A stretch of 64,000 bases of DNA, from assembly GCA_029339195.1 (NCBI GenBank), contig JAPTJF010000121.1:1-64000 (forward strand), in the 5' to 3' direction. The notes below the pieces were generated by a model. That model saw only the letters and a program-made list of their open reading frames with translations. It made no database searches and had not been told where the DNA came from. The translations under genes and the position numbers were made by a program. Source of the DNA: Micractinium sp. NFX-FRZ (Eukaryota > Chlorophyta > Trebouxiophyceae > Chlorellales > Chlorellaceae). This document shows positions 36,039-47,459 of this stretch, in pieces; the stretch's first letter is position 1, and every line of letters starts with the position of its first letter.

Positions 36039-39000
36039 ATGGTCAAGGCCCCATCGCTGTGCAGCAGGGTTGTGGCCTTCTTCCTGCTGGTGTGCTTGGC
36101 TGCTGCAGGTACGGTTAGATGAGCCCCACCGCCCGGGGGGGGGGGGGGGGGGGGGGCAGGCAGGATTTCTTTTGGTGCCAAACTACCATTATTTCTTAGC
36201 ACACCAAAATCCACTGAATACCTGCCGTCACCTTCTGTCGCCCTGCAGCTGCCAACCGGGATGCCCCCATCTGCAACTCCGAAGCGGGCCAACAACAACG
36301 CCGCCGCCTGCACGGTGGGCTGCCTGCGTTGCTGCGACTAGCTTGCTTCTGCTCCTGCCTCTGCTGCCGCTGCCGCTGCTGTTGCTGCTGCCGCTGGCGC
36401 TGCCTCAGCCGCCGGCGCCGTCACCGGCGCCGCCGCCGCCGCTGTGCTGCTGCTGCCGCAGCTGCTGCCGCTGCCGCTGCCGCTGCCGCTGCCGCCGCGT
36501 GCGCGGTGGACTGCCTGCTTGTCTGCTGCGACTGACGCGGTGGGCTGCCTGCTGCTGCTGCGGCGGCGGCGGCTGCTGCGGCCGCGGCTGCTGGCGCTGC
36601 GGCTGCTGCTGCTGGCCGCGGCTGCTGCTTCTGCTGCCGCCGCCGCCGCCGCCAACATCTCCAGGCTCCTCTAAATGTGTGTCCAATTCACCAGCAGTTG
36701 CCCTGCATGCCAACCCACCACCCAAGCCACCTGCTCACCCCCCTGCCTGCTGCTGCAGCAACGTGCGCACAATCCTGCAACGTTGTTGACATCAGCAAGA
36801 GCAAGTATCGCCGCGTCAATTCCACCACGGCGCTTGCGCTGTACAAAAGCCCCTGCATTGTCAGCCCGGTGCAAGCCAGCCTGGCAGCATGCACCCGGCT
36901 TGCGTTGACTGGCAACAACAAGTCCCTGAGCAGCTGCCCCCAGTATGGTGACGAACGCTGCTACCTGGAAGTGGTGTACGGCGGCACCAAAGGCTGGGTG
37001 CCCAACTTTGAGTGCTCGTGGTGAGTATGGGGATGGCGTGCACATGTCCCCCCGCTTGCGTTGCAAACCTGCATTCAGCAATTTTTAGTTCAACCTGCCC
37101 AACTGGCTCCGGATACCCAACAACATTTGACCGCATTTTAATGCCCCCGGGTTATCTAAGTGCAGGGACCCGGTTACGCAGTCCTACATTGTTGGTGACG
37201 AGAACATTGCCTGCAACACGCCACCGCCGCCACCAAGAGGTGCTGGCCGTGCTTTGCTGCGCACCACGTATCAGTTGTGTACCAGAGCTTCATACTTGGA
37301 GAGCATTCACCTAACACTTTGTGTTTCATCTAACACTATGTGTTGCTGTTTGCAAGCAGTGCTAACGCTGCCATTGCCCAAACACCACCGGTCGCCTGCT
37401 TCCTGCTGCTGCAGGTTGCCAGTCCAACCGAGGGGTGTTGTGTGAGGGCACGCCAGCTGGCGCCAGGCAGATCACCCTTGCCGATGGTTTAAATGTGTAT
37501 CGGGACGCGTGCAGGTGTGTGCGTGCCTATTACAGTGAGCACGAATGAGTGGGCGGGGCGGAGGGCCATGTGGTAGATGCCAGACTTGGTGGCCGTGTTT
37601 GACGTTGGCTGACTCTCCCATCGCGCTCTTGCATGTTGCCAGCTTGCCTACCCGCTATTGTTTCCGCTGCCACTGCCGCAGCTGGCGGGACTGGTTGGAG
37701 TACCTCCCTCAGTGCTCCACTATCCAGTACACTGGAGCGAAGCGCCTTGGCTGTGATGGGCAGACCTGCTTCGCCCAGGCACGTCGCTGCTTGGCGGCCG
37801 CACATTTTGTCTGGGTGTGCTGCCTGAACGTGCTCTCTGCAGCGCCGCATGCAACGTTGATGCGTGCTCCTGGCTTGCTTTGGGATGGCGTATATAGGAG
37901 CTGCAGCGCCCCCCCCCCCCACCCCCCCCCCACACACACACACACCCCACCACCACCATTGGAATTGTGCCCCCTGTTGCATGTCCGGCAGATACAACGT
38001 CCACAGGGCGGGCTGGCTTGGGTCGCCAACTTCGACTGCGACGGAGGCACAAGCATGCTCGAGGGGGTAGGAGACGGCGCATGCGGTGAGCAGCCTTCGG
38101 AGGTCAGCCGATTTGCGTCGCTGAGCACGGAGCTGCACACCAGGCAACATGGCAGCCTGCCTGCCAACATGTTGCTGATGTTATTGCTTGCGGCCTGCCT
38201 TCCCGTCTGCCTGTCAGCTTGCCTGTCTTGTTATGTTACGTTGCGGATGCATGGCACATGAACACCGCAATTGCCTCCATCCTGCAGCGTGTTTCACGGA
38301 AACTGATGCGAACTGCGTTCCTGAAGAGGCATGTGCTGATGGTGACTGCCGGCGCAAGGTAACCTGTAACTCACATGCCAAACAGCGAGCCGGCCTGGCA
38401 GTCAGCCTGCCATTCAAACATGCAAGATACCAACTGGTCAGCTTTGCTTGCCCAAATCATGTCAGCAACCTGTCCAGGAATTGTCTACCCTGTTCCTTGC
38501 AGGTGGTGGTGGACTCTGCCGCATTATACCTTGCCCCTTGCAGTATGTCCAACATTCTCGCCACCGTGTCCAAGTGCAACACCGTCACATTCTTGCTGGC
38601 AAAAACACGCAGCACCTGCAAGGAGAGCGTATGCTACGTCAAGGTCAGGTTTGCCTGGAGATCACAGTACCCCGGGATGCACTGCAATGCAACACGCCAT
38701 GGTGCGGCTCCTTCAAATGTGGTAGCAACAAGATGGCAGCCCAGCTCAATGCTGGGCGAACTGCTGGTGCATTCAATGGCATTGCCAAGCTTGCCGTTGC
38801 TATGCAGGTGCGCACAGCCGCAAGTGTAGAGGGATGGATGCCTTTGTACAACTGTGGACAGAGGGCCACCAATCTGGGCATGTTGAGCACCAACGCATGC
38901 AAAGCTTCTCCGCCGGCGCAACAGCTTGTGCCGCCTCCACCGCCTCCGGCCACTGGTAGGCAACAGGCTGCCAATGCGCCATGTGTGCACAAGCTGCTTG

Positions 39001-42000
39001 CAAGTAAAACAATATGGACTTCTTGCGTTTCCTTCCTCATCCAATTCGAATCATCTGTTTTTTTTGCTCATGCGTTGTCGCTTCAGCAATTGTTGCAGCC
39101 CTGACTAGTTCCTTCACCTTGGGCGCCGGCGCCGGCACTTTGGGAGGACTAACTGGGGGTTTCATACTTGTTCCTCCTTCTGCTTCCGTCAGTAGGGTGC
39201 CCATCCGAGGCATGCACCAGCTCGTCGTTGGCCTGGTATGATGATGGCTCGCGCCTTCCAAACAAGCGCCTGCCACTCTACAGCCAACCATGCGGGACCA
39301 GCGAGGTGCTGAAGAACTTTACTGTCTGCCGTGAGATCACAATCACGGGCACCAAGGCTGCCAGCAGCTGCCAGGAGGACATTTGCTATGCTCAGGTGGG
39401 CAACACAACATCACCAGCGCGAGCCAACATCATGGCTGTGCAGTGCAACTGGTAGACGCCGTGTAGCCTGGTGCCTGTGTGTTGCTGCGCAAGGTGCCAA
39501 AACCAACCTTTACTCATAGCAATATGTATTTATCCCCACTTCCCACCTTCAGGTCAAGTACTCCTCATCCAGCTCTGCTCTTGGCTGGACTCCCGACTCC
39601 GTCTGCTCGACTGGGGGGCGCTTCATTGACACCCTCAACTCGAGAGTGTGCACAACGCCGCCGCCCCCTCCGCCCTCCCCAATCCCATGTTAGTGGCCAG
39701 TGTGGGCATGCATGACCAGTGTGGGCATGCAACATCCCCCTGCGGCCACCCCCTGTAGTGTTGCAATGTCAGGAAGCTTCCAAGGAAAGCTTTAGACTGC
39801 ACGCACCGGTAACACACCTTGCCTGCACTGGTGTCACCTGAAGAGCTGCATTATGCAATACGTTGCTGTTGTTGCTGCAGATGTGTGCCGAGGTGCCTGC
39901 TCCACGGTTGACATCAGTAACACACCGTTCCGCCGCATGACGCTCAACCACTGGCTGTTCATGGAGCCCTGCTTCCTCACCCTGCAAGTTCTGCTGCACC
40001 GCTGCGAGCGCATCACGCTCACAGGGGTGAAGCAAGCCACGCAGTGCCCAAATGCTGGTGACGTGTATTGTTACGCACAAGTGTTGACTGACTATGGGGT
40101 GCGTTGGGTTGCCAACTATGACTGCACACAAGTGTCTGATGCGGGTTCGATTCTAGACTCTTTCATCGGCCCCGACAACATGGCGTCGTGCGCCGGCGCA
40201 CCGCCCTCTTCTCCTGAAGGTGTGTGTTTTGTGTGTGTGTTGGACAAACTGGGGAAGGCCGCTATGGACCCTGGTCGATAGCCAGCTAGAGTGGCTGGCA
40301 TGCTGGTGGTTGGACCGCCTGGTTGGCCCCCCGCCTGGCTTGTCAGGCCTATCCGCTCACCCCGCTCATCCCAACAGCTCTAGCCACACGCTTCCAGTGT
40401 CCCTTATCCCTGGTGCCTCCATGGCTGCAGACGCCTGCCCTAGTTGCGCCCCCAAAGTGGACATCAGCAAGACACCATACCGCCTGGTGGCTGCCAGCTC
40501 GCCACCGCTCACGTTGCACGAGGCCCCGTGCTCTACCAGCAACAACAAGGGCACGGTGACTGCCTGCCAGCAAGTGAAACTGACGGGCAACCGGGAAGTG
40601 AGCCGCTGCTCAGCCTTTGACAACCGCTGCTACGTGGAGCTTGATCTAGGGGGCACAGCAGGCACAGCGTGGGCGCCGCTCTTTACTTGTGGCACTGACG
40701 CCTCGAGGAACTCGAGCCTCGTCACCACGGATTACCAGTTGTGCTCCTCGCCTCCTCCGCAAACCTCAGGTCCATGGAATGTGGCTGCGTCGCTTGTTGC
40801 ATGGCAGGCGTTCTGGCTGTGAAAGCGTGGCACATTGCATGTTGCCTGTCCGGCGCCTGCCTGCCACGCGTTTGTCACAACCCAAAGGACCCAACGTTAA
40901 CCCTTTGCCCACTCCCATCTGTTGTTTCAGGCTGCAAGACCGCCAGTGGCACGGCATGTGAATCCACCAAATGCGCCCCCGACTGTCTGAGGAAGGCACG
41001 ACATGCCTAGCCAATGCTCGTCTACTGCCGCTTGGAGCAAGCAGCCATGCCCCCCTTGCCTACTATGTGTTCACTCACCTTGTCTCTCTTTCTTTGCAGG
41101 TTCAGTGGAAGGACCTCAACGTGTTTGAGAACAGATGTTCTTCAGGCACCCCGCTTGCAAGATTGCCGGAGTGTGAGACTGTTCTGTACTTGGAGGAAAA
41201 GCAAGGCAGTAGCTGCAACGAGCAAGCCTGCTATGCAAAGGCAAGTGCTGCACCATGTGGAGGTGGGAGTGTGTATGGCAGCAGTACCTGGTGATAGTCA
41301 GGCAAGGCAGCATGGAGGCTACCTAGCCAGCTGCCGCATAGTTGCTTTGCTGCTTTCTTTACACGAAATACGCACGAGGATTACGTGCAGGTGCAACATA
41401 TCTCTTCGGGCAAAGTGGGCTGGGTGCAGCTGTTTGCTTGCGGCTCCAACACCATTGCCCTTGGAGACAGGACGCTTTCAAAGTGCCTCCGCCCACCACC
41501 TCCGCGCCCGCCGCCCCCATGTAAGGCTCTCTGTGTGATTCTGATATAGATTGCATCAAAAAGCAACTAACTCAAGCATGTGCCTGAGCGCCCTGAAACC
41601 TGGATGCATGCATGGAAGTTAGGGCTGCCTGCCTCTCCTTTGCCCGCAGCTGGCATCAAACACCCTCCGCCGCCCACAGGCATGCGCTGTGGTGAAGAAT
41701 GGCATGCCATTGGTGCATGCGCATGGGCCGATGTGCATGCGTTGCATTGATTGCCACGAGAACCCCGCAACCAAACTCATGTTCGTCTTCACATTGCATT
41801 CCTATGCAGCATGCCTTGTGCTCAAGGGCTACAAATTTTACAACCTTAAGGACTCTGAGGCAACCACTCTCAAGTACATGGCAGGATCCACAGTGGCGCA
41901 GCTGGCAGCCTACTGTTCCCAAAACCCAACGTGCGTGGGCTTCAACACCTGGGGCCACCCCAAGTCCAGCCTGCCCTCCGTGAATCGGCTTGTGGACGTG

Positions 42001-45000
42001 GCAAACACTGGCGTTGCGTGTCGCGGCTTCTACATCAAAGGCACGTCTCTCTCGCCTTTGTTTGCTCGCTTGCCAAATGCCGCAGTCATGCACGATGGGA
42101 CTTGCAATTGATGCAACTTGCACTGGCTGGTGGCACAGATGAGCACAAGCGCAACCAGTGCCGGCTGTGGCTCGTCCAATAAAACCATTTTCGCTATGTG
42201 TCCATGTTGCAGTATGCCCTTATGCCACCCCCACTGGCTTCGCTTTCTACCCCAACCTTAATGACGAATCTGGCGCTTCTAGCCCCAACGACCTCCAGGA
42301 TCTCTCCGCCATGTTTGCTGGCAACGTGCCTGAGCTGGCAAAGGCCTGCAGTGCCGACAAGAAATGCGTCGGCTTCAACACCGGCGGTTTCTTGAAGCAC
42401 ACGGTTCGACCTAAGCAAGGGTGGAAAGCAGTTCCAACCTCTTGGGCAAAATACCTTCCTGCCACGTGCAACGGGCTTTACGTCAGGACAGCAGGCACGC
42501 AAGCTGCCCGCAATGTTGGTGGCTGCAGTAGTGGCAGTTAGTTGATGGGATGTAGGCACTGCAAGCTTTGCTTGTGCTGTAGGGATTCGCACACCCCTTT
42601 GCACGAATTTTAAGACCCCTTCCTTTGCCTCCTCACCTGATGCAGCCACGCCGTGCAACACCGGGGCCTTCACTAGCTGGTGCTCGAGCGTCGCTCCCTG
42701 TTGCGGCAACTCTCAGTGCTGCTCGACTACACAGTGTTGCAATGGGACATGTTGTGCAACTGGCATGACCTGTTGCACGTCAGGCAACACCAAGACCTGC
42801 GCTGCCGTTTGTGGCGGTACGTTGGGGTCTTAGAATGGTAGGGCTGTCTTGGGGGAGCCAGGCTTGGCATTGTGCTTCCGTTGGGGTTGGCATCTGGATG
42901 TTGCAGGCGGCAGACTGTTGCACCATTTACCCCACCGCGAGCGCGCCTGTATGGCCTGCACTTGCAGACTGCTCCAAGTGCAGCAGCTGTCAGCGATGCG
43001 CCGTGAGAGGCAAGATAAGGAAGTGCGAGGCTGACCCCGCTAAAGAGGGCAAGGCATGTGTGATCGGCACGGCGGGCGGCTCTTGCAAGCAGGGCCAGTG
43101 CACTCTGCCAGGTGAGCATGATGCATTGCAAGTGAACCTACGTCGAGCATTCCCCCAATGCAATTGCAATATCATCGACACTCTGGGCCTGTCCGCACTG
43201 GCAGCACCGGCTCGAAATCGGGCTCAACATTGGGCGGCGGTTGGGCTGGTCCCGCTACCAGAGTGGTCCGATCGCTCCCCCGCGCTGCTATTTATGTTCT
43301 TCTTGCTCTAGAGGTTATCAGGGTAATCCGCGCAGTCACGCGAAATCGGTGCATACATGGGGGGGACCATGTGAATGTCCTGATTTCACGCCGGTTCGCG
43401 CCGGTGCCAGCTGGTGCGGACAGACCCTGAGAATCACATGCTCATGATGCCAACTTCTTCTGCTACTTGCAGCCTGTTCAGCCTGCAACAGCGGCGGTGC
43501 AGGCAACCTTCAGGTCACAAGCACCGTTGGCGCAAGCTACTTTACCGACAGTTGTGGCAAGCAGCTCAAGGGGACACTCCCCACTGGCGCCATTGTCGCT
43601 GCAACTGGCACACGTGCCTCCTGCAACAACAAGTGCTTTGTGGAAATCACGATGGAGTGGGACATAACGCTACCAGCCTTTGTCGACAAATTCTGGGTGG
43701 AGAGCCACACATGCCGCAGCTCAATGTACGGGCTGGTTCCATCCGGTGAGTACTTGCGCTGTGCACTCCGGCACTGATTCCTGACCACCACCTCGTGCTG
43801 AATTTGGCATGGCTGCCATCTTGTGCCATGCATAAACTCAAGTGCAACTGCATCGCATCACTCGGGCACTGGCTGCAGGTTGCGCAGCGTGCGTCAGCGA
43901 GCAGAAGACATTTGTCTACATCGCCTCGCCACAAGGCACCACCGTCACAGACACATTGTGTCCCGGCCTTATTGCTCCCAACCTCCCGCAAGGCGCCATC
44001 TTGAGTACCACTGGCATCAGGGCGGCTTGCAATGGCGGTTGCCACATGCAAGTTGTTCGTGATCAGCAGCTGTCGTGGGTGTACAGCCAACCCTGCGGCT
44101 CGACATCTCTAGGCCTTGTCAGATCAGGTGCGGAGTGTGTGCAACGCGGTTGTGCGGCAGGATCATAACGATGCCCGCCAAGCTGCACACGGATCAGTCA
44201 CGTGCGCCTGTCAGGCTCTTTGGGGTTCTTTCCATTGAACTCAAACTCCCCCCCACCCCACCCCCCACCCCACCCCTGCTCCGCTGCAGAGTACTTTGAC
44301 TGCCTGGATTGCATCAGCACAGCCCCTATCGATCAGGAGGTTGTTGCCCCTGCCCAGTACTATCAGAGCGCATGCCAGAAAACAGCTGTGGGGGCGCTAC
44401 GCGCTGGCACGATCTTCAAAAGCTCGGGCATCAGGGTCAGCTGCAATGGCAAGTGCCTGGTTGAGTATCCAGTGTCCGTCGGGGTCTCGCAGTGGGTGGT
44501 TCACCACACGTGCGCCACCAGCTCCAAGGGAGCGAAGTACAACCTGGCAAGCACAGGTGAGACTTTTCTTTTGCACTTTGCTTTGTAGCATGCAACTTCT
44601 GGCTTCATGTGACGGCAATACTTGCGCAGTCCCAGCTGGAGGTGGGGCTCACAAACCGCACCTTCATATGTGTTTGTGCAGGCTTGGGCACTTGCATGAA
44701 TGTGGAACCCTACACCACATGGGGCTCCACTGAGCCGATGGCAACAGTGCCTGCCAGCACAGCCTCCGAGTGTTGCAACTTGTGCAGCCAGAGCTACAAC
44801 TGCAAGGCGTGGACGTTTTATGACCCTGACCGTTGGGCCATGGGCTCCGATGAGGCCACTTGCAAGCTGTTCTCGGTCAAGCAATACAAGGCAGGCTTGA
44901 AGAAGGACTGGCCTCCAGGGTTTGGACTCGGATACAATGAGGCGTTTGTGTCAGGGGCGGTCAAGCAAGGCAAGTTGGAGGCCCCACTCTGAATGATCAC

Positions 45001-46454
45001 GATGTTGTTTGACACTGAAAGTGGCATTAGCTCACGCCAAAAATGTGCGCAATGTGCGCGGCTACACGTCGGCCGTGCCTCAATCCCTTACATGTGCAGA
45101 AAAAGTCAACAAATACGTTTGCCCCAACACATGCCACTTCTGCCAAGGTTTCCTCTCCAAAGGCGACGAAACTGCATTCGACAAGGCAAGGTCTTGCAAG
45201 GCGCTTGCCTCTTAAGCACGTTTGTGGTATGTTGTTGTTGCACTTGGCCACCAGTTGTGGCACGGTTGGCTACTTTGTTTGCAGCGGTGCAGGTCGGCCC
45301 CTTTTCCGGGTCATGGTTTAAAGCGGTAGATGCTCTTCCCTTGCCCATGCGACTTCAACCTGCAGGTTGGAGAGCTGAAGTATGGGGACGACACTGATCT
45401 GGTGGCGCTGCTGCAAGTGATTGCCGGCCTATGGTCCACCGCCAACAAGAACCAGCTGGCCGCCACCGCCCGCACCATTGCCGCATCCCCCGCAAACTTT
45501 GCATGCGCCAAGGCGCACATATTGGAGGTCCTGGCGTGCACCGCCAAGTACGAAAACGAGTTTTACGAGAGCGTGGACGACCTTGTTGGCTTCATCCTGG
45601 ACATAGCTCCACCGATTGCCCGCTCCATCAAGATCTTGTGGGGTGAGGGCAACACTTAACTTCACTTTTGGCTTCACTTCTGAGCCGAGGCCAGGAGTGC
45701 CGGTACCCCAACTATTGGTAACTCCTGGCAGCGATGCTTTCCCAGCATGCATCCCAGCCTGGTACCACCCAGCACGGCCCCCAGCCTGAGGCGTACCCCC
45801 CTTGAGGCGCGGTTTTTGCACAAGCGTTGCCGGTCAAATTCTGGGCTCACTTTGCTTGCTTTGCTTTCGCTGCTGCAGCTGGCAGGTCTTTGACCGCTTT
45901 CAAGTTGTTTGCTTACAAGGGCGGCGCTGGCGACGCCCAGCTGCGCGGCATCATGAGTGAGCAAACAAACACGATAATCAACAGCATAAAATCAGGGACA
46001 GTCGCATCGATAATCACCGCCATCACCCGCGCCAACCACAAGTGAGCATGTGGTGGAGCGGGCAGTAGCATGGGTCCGCCAGCTGAACCATGTGGGCAGG
46101 GTCTTAAGCTTGCGGCACAATAACCAAATGAAGCGCACACACCCATTGATTTTAAGCCTGAAATCCACACTCTTTGCTGCTTTGGTGAGGCATATACATA
46201 GGCGCAACTGCCGTACGGGGTTTGCCGCTGCTGACATTGCTTATTGCGCTCCTTGCAGGTATGCGGACCGGGATTCGCTGTATCGCATTGGGTGCTGCAT
46301 TCAGCCCTTTTCAACCATCTACGAGCACCGCAACAAGGCGATCAATGACCTCTCGTGGCAGGCGCAGGAGGACTACCGCTCCTGGATGACCGACTTTAGC
46401 TTCCGCTGCGGCTGCTACGACAGCGATGACTGCCCTGTCCTGACTGTCTTCTAG
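36039..46454 (+). CDS. Giant modular secreted Cys-rich protein (about 1,732 aa), family not recognised
   Basis: Thirty exons, 5,199 coding bases, phases unbroken: 36039-36108, 36249-36314 (least certain), 36759-37020, 37166-37239, 37415-37514, 37682-37778, 37992-38085, 38288-38358, 38503-38643, 38808-38955, 39196-39395, 39553-39688, 39881-40219, 40431-40769, 40931-40995, 41100-41240, 41391-41520, 41650-41679, 41810-42040, 42213-42494, 42646-42816, 42968-43111, 43473-43745, 43879-44127, 44290-44556, 44682-44969, 45031-45185, 45366-45642, 45879-46041, 46259-46454. Exon 1 is a signal peptide (MVKAPSLCSRVVAFFLLVCL). Seven type A modules, two PAN/apple-like modules, two Cys-rich modules, three type B modules, a third PAN-like module, a ShK-like motif and a unique C-terminal domain follow. 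No transmembrane or GPI signal is seen, so a soluble extracellular or wall protein is inferred. Eight introns start with GC. It could be two genes (stop at 44990 if the GC donor at 44970 is not used). Confidence 0.72.
36135..36156. repeat. Poly-G tract in intron 1 of the modular gene
   Basis: About 22 consecutive G residues in the first intron, about 25 bases after the donor. It could form G-quadruplex RNA and is error-prone in sequencing. Confidence 0.9.
36759..41520 (+). other. Seven type A modules of the modular protein
   Basis: Each module is about 100-113 residues with the pattern C-x(1-4)-C-xVDIS-x(n)-YR, then LYxxPC, xxCxxxxLTG, CxxxxRCYVEV, xGxxGWVPxFxC, and a final LC followed by a Pro-rich linker such as CSSPPPQTS or CLRPPPPRPP. 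Spans are A1 36759-37239, A2 37415-38085, A3 38288-38955, A4 39196-39688, A5 39881-40219, A6 40431-40769, A7 40931-41520. Module A5 and module A6 are each one 339-nt exon; A3 and A7 are each split in three, with a middle exon of exactly 141 nt. The core looks like a disulfide-stapled SH3b-type barrel (inference from the LTG...CYVEV...GWV order). Confidence 0.75.
41810..42494 (+). other. Two PAN/apple-like modules
   Basis: Two single-exon modules (41810-42040 and 42213-42494) share CVGFNTxG in the middle, an early Cys before a GYKFY / GFAFY segment, a run AAYCSQNPTC or AKACSADKKC, and a late C-x-GFYIK / C-x-GLYVR. The spacing AxxCxxxxxCxGFN is typical of PAN/apple domains, which bind carbohydrate or protein. 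A tiny Pro-rich exon (41650-41679) links them to the type A array. Confidence 0.6.
42646..43111 (+). other. Two Cys-dense modules
   Basis: Exon 42646-42816 encodes CC pairs (PCCGN, QCCST, QCCNG, TCCAT, TCCTS) in 57 residues, resembling granulin or conotoxin-scaffold spacing but of unknown family. Exon 42968-43111 encodes CSKCSSCQRC followed by a disintegrin/EGF-like C-x-VIGTAGGSCKQGQC end. Both are flanked by phase-1 introns. Confidence 0.55.
43473..44556 (+). other. Three type B modules
   Basis: Single-exon modules at 43473-43745, 43879-44127 and 44290-44556 (each about 83-91 aa) share CxxC at the start, a strand region, xxC, L-x-xGAI or AGTI, the signature TGxRAxCNxKC or SGIRVSCNGKC, then V-x(n)-WV-x(3-5)-C and a closing GLV-S or L-A-S. 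The order C, GAI, TG-x-R, C-N-x-K-C, W-V, C parallels the type A module. Confidence 0.68.
44682..45185 (+). other. Third PAN-like module and ShK-like Cys motif
   Basis: Exon 44682-44969 has TASECCNLCSQSYNCKAWTF and a late CKLFSV, the hallmark order of a PAN/apple module of the kind common in algal and protist surface proteins. Exon 45031-45185 encodes LTCAEKVNKYVCPNTCHFCQ, like the C-terminal half of a ShK domain. Both joins use GC donors. Without the GC donor at 44970 the reading frame would stop at 44992. Confidence 0.55.
45366..46454 (+). other. Unique C-terminal domain of the modular protein
   Basis: Three exons (45366-45642, 45879-46041, 46259-46454) give about 211 residues predicted largely helical: LVALLQVIAGLWS, a conserved-looking AKAHILEVLACTAKYENEFY, DLVGFILDIAPPIARSIKILW, then AGRSLTAFKLFAYK and a Cys-containing end RIGCCIQPF ... 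FRCGCYDSDDC. I know no family. It is unlike the beta-type modules in composition. Confidence 0.6.
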
Positions 46455-47459
46455 CTAACTGCTACTCATGCTGCTGCCATGCAATGTGGGGATAAGAAAG
46501 CGTAAGGAACAAAAGCACCAGTGCACGGAACAGAAATGATTGAAAGCACATATTTGTACAAACTGCAATTGAAGGGAGCTCTGGGCTGGGCAGGGTGACG
46601 AAGCAGGTGACGAAGCAGGGTGACGAAGCAGGTGACCGTCAACGCCCCACTCGGCAAGCAAAAGGCGGCATAGCTGCCCCCTACGCTGTACCTGAATTAC
46701 GCAGTGCCGTACCGGCCAATTCCTGCTTGGCTCCATGGCACACACAGGGGTGCCACATCAACCTCAGGCAAGGCCCCCCCGGCCAAGTTTCACAGCCACC
46801 AGCGACGGGCTGCGCCATGGTGGCACGTGGTGCGCCGTCCCAGCCGTTGTACGCGTCACAACCGCAACTTGTCTAGCTGACAAGCATGCCCACCTTCCGG
46901 CTCATGCCCCGTAGTGCGTTTCTGCTGCTGTCGGCAGTTAGAGCCGAACCTGTTGCATGCGCTCGCTCGAGGGGTTGTGCTGCACGCATGTCTTTGGCGT
47001 TGAACTTACAACGTAATCAAGATTATGTGAGCAACGCAAGTGCGAGCTCACACATTGCCAGGTAGGCCCACACGCAGACATCCAAGCTCACAACTTGCAC
47101 CAGCGGCCAAACCCTCAAGTCCGCTCCCCTCAATGAGAGGGGGACCCCCGAAAGGATGCGAGGAGACAGGTGGGTGTTGGACCTGGCACCAGCTCCTAGA
47201 ATGCTGACGTGGCACCAGCTCAGGACGCCTGTTGTTGCGGACGAAGGAGGGGAACTTCCCTAGGCAACTTGAACCTCAAGTCCAATTGCAATCGTGTGTC
47301 AGATCTTTACACATTCACACACCCGCCAGGGGCCAAACAAGCGTTTAAGAGCCCAAACCCTGTGCTTCACAAGGTTGACGTTCACTAAAACCCAAAATAA
47401 AATAGAATGTTCTCAGAACAATAAAGTACATTCAGAATGCTGGAAATACAGCCCGAGTC
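46455..47459. other. Convergent intergenic kilobase with short tandem repeat
   Basis: Between the modular gene stop and the GH5 stop on the other strand. Positions 46594-46636 hold about three and a half copies of GGTGACGAAGCA. No coding exon is supported. The 47280-47450 part is AT-richer and suits 3' UTR and polyadenylation signals. Confidence 0.5.

Noticed and set aside
36249..36789. Long open frame with Cys/Arg and Ala/Pro runs downstream of the signal-peptide exon
   Set aside because: It is low-complexity (CTG/CCG repeats), reads open in several frames, and the modular gene phases need only 36249-36314 at most.
38956..39195. Hydrophobic segment (AIVAALTSSFTLGAGAGTLGG) after a good acceptor in the modular gene
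   Set aside because: Including it breaks the module pattern; skipping to 39196 restores the phase and the GCPSEAC module start. It is treated as intron.
41680..41809. Possible extension of the Pro-rich mini-exon through the following ATG-containing frame
   Set aside because: The frame MACHWCMRM... does not join the CLVLKGYKFY module in phase; a GC donor at 41680 does.
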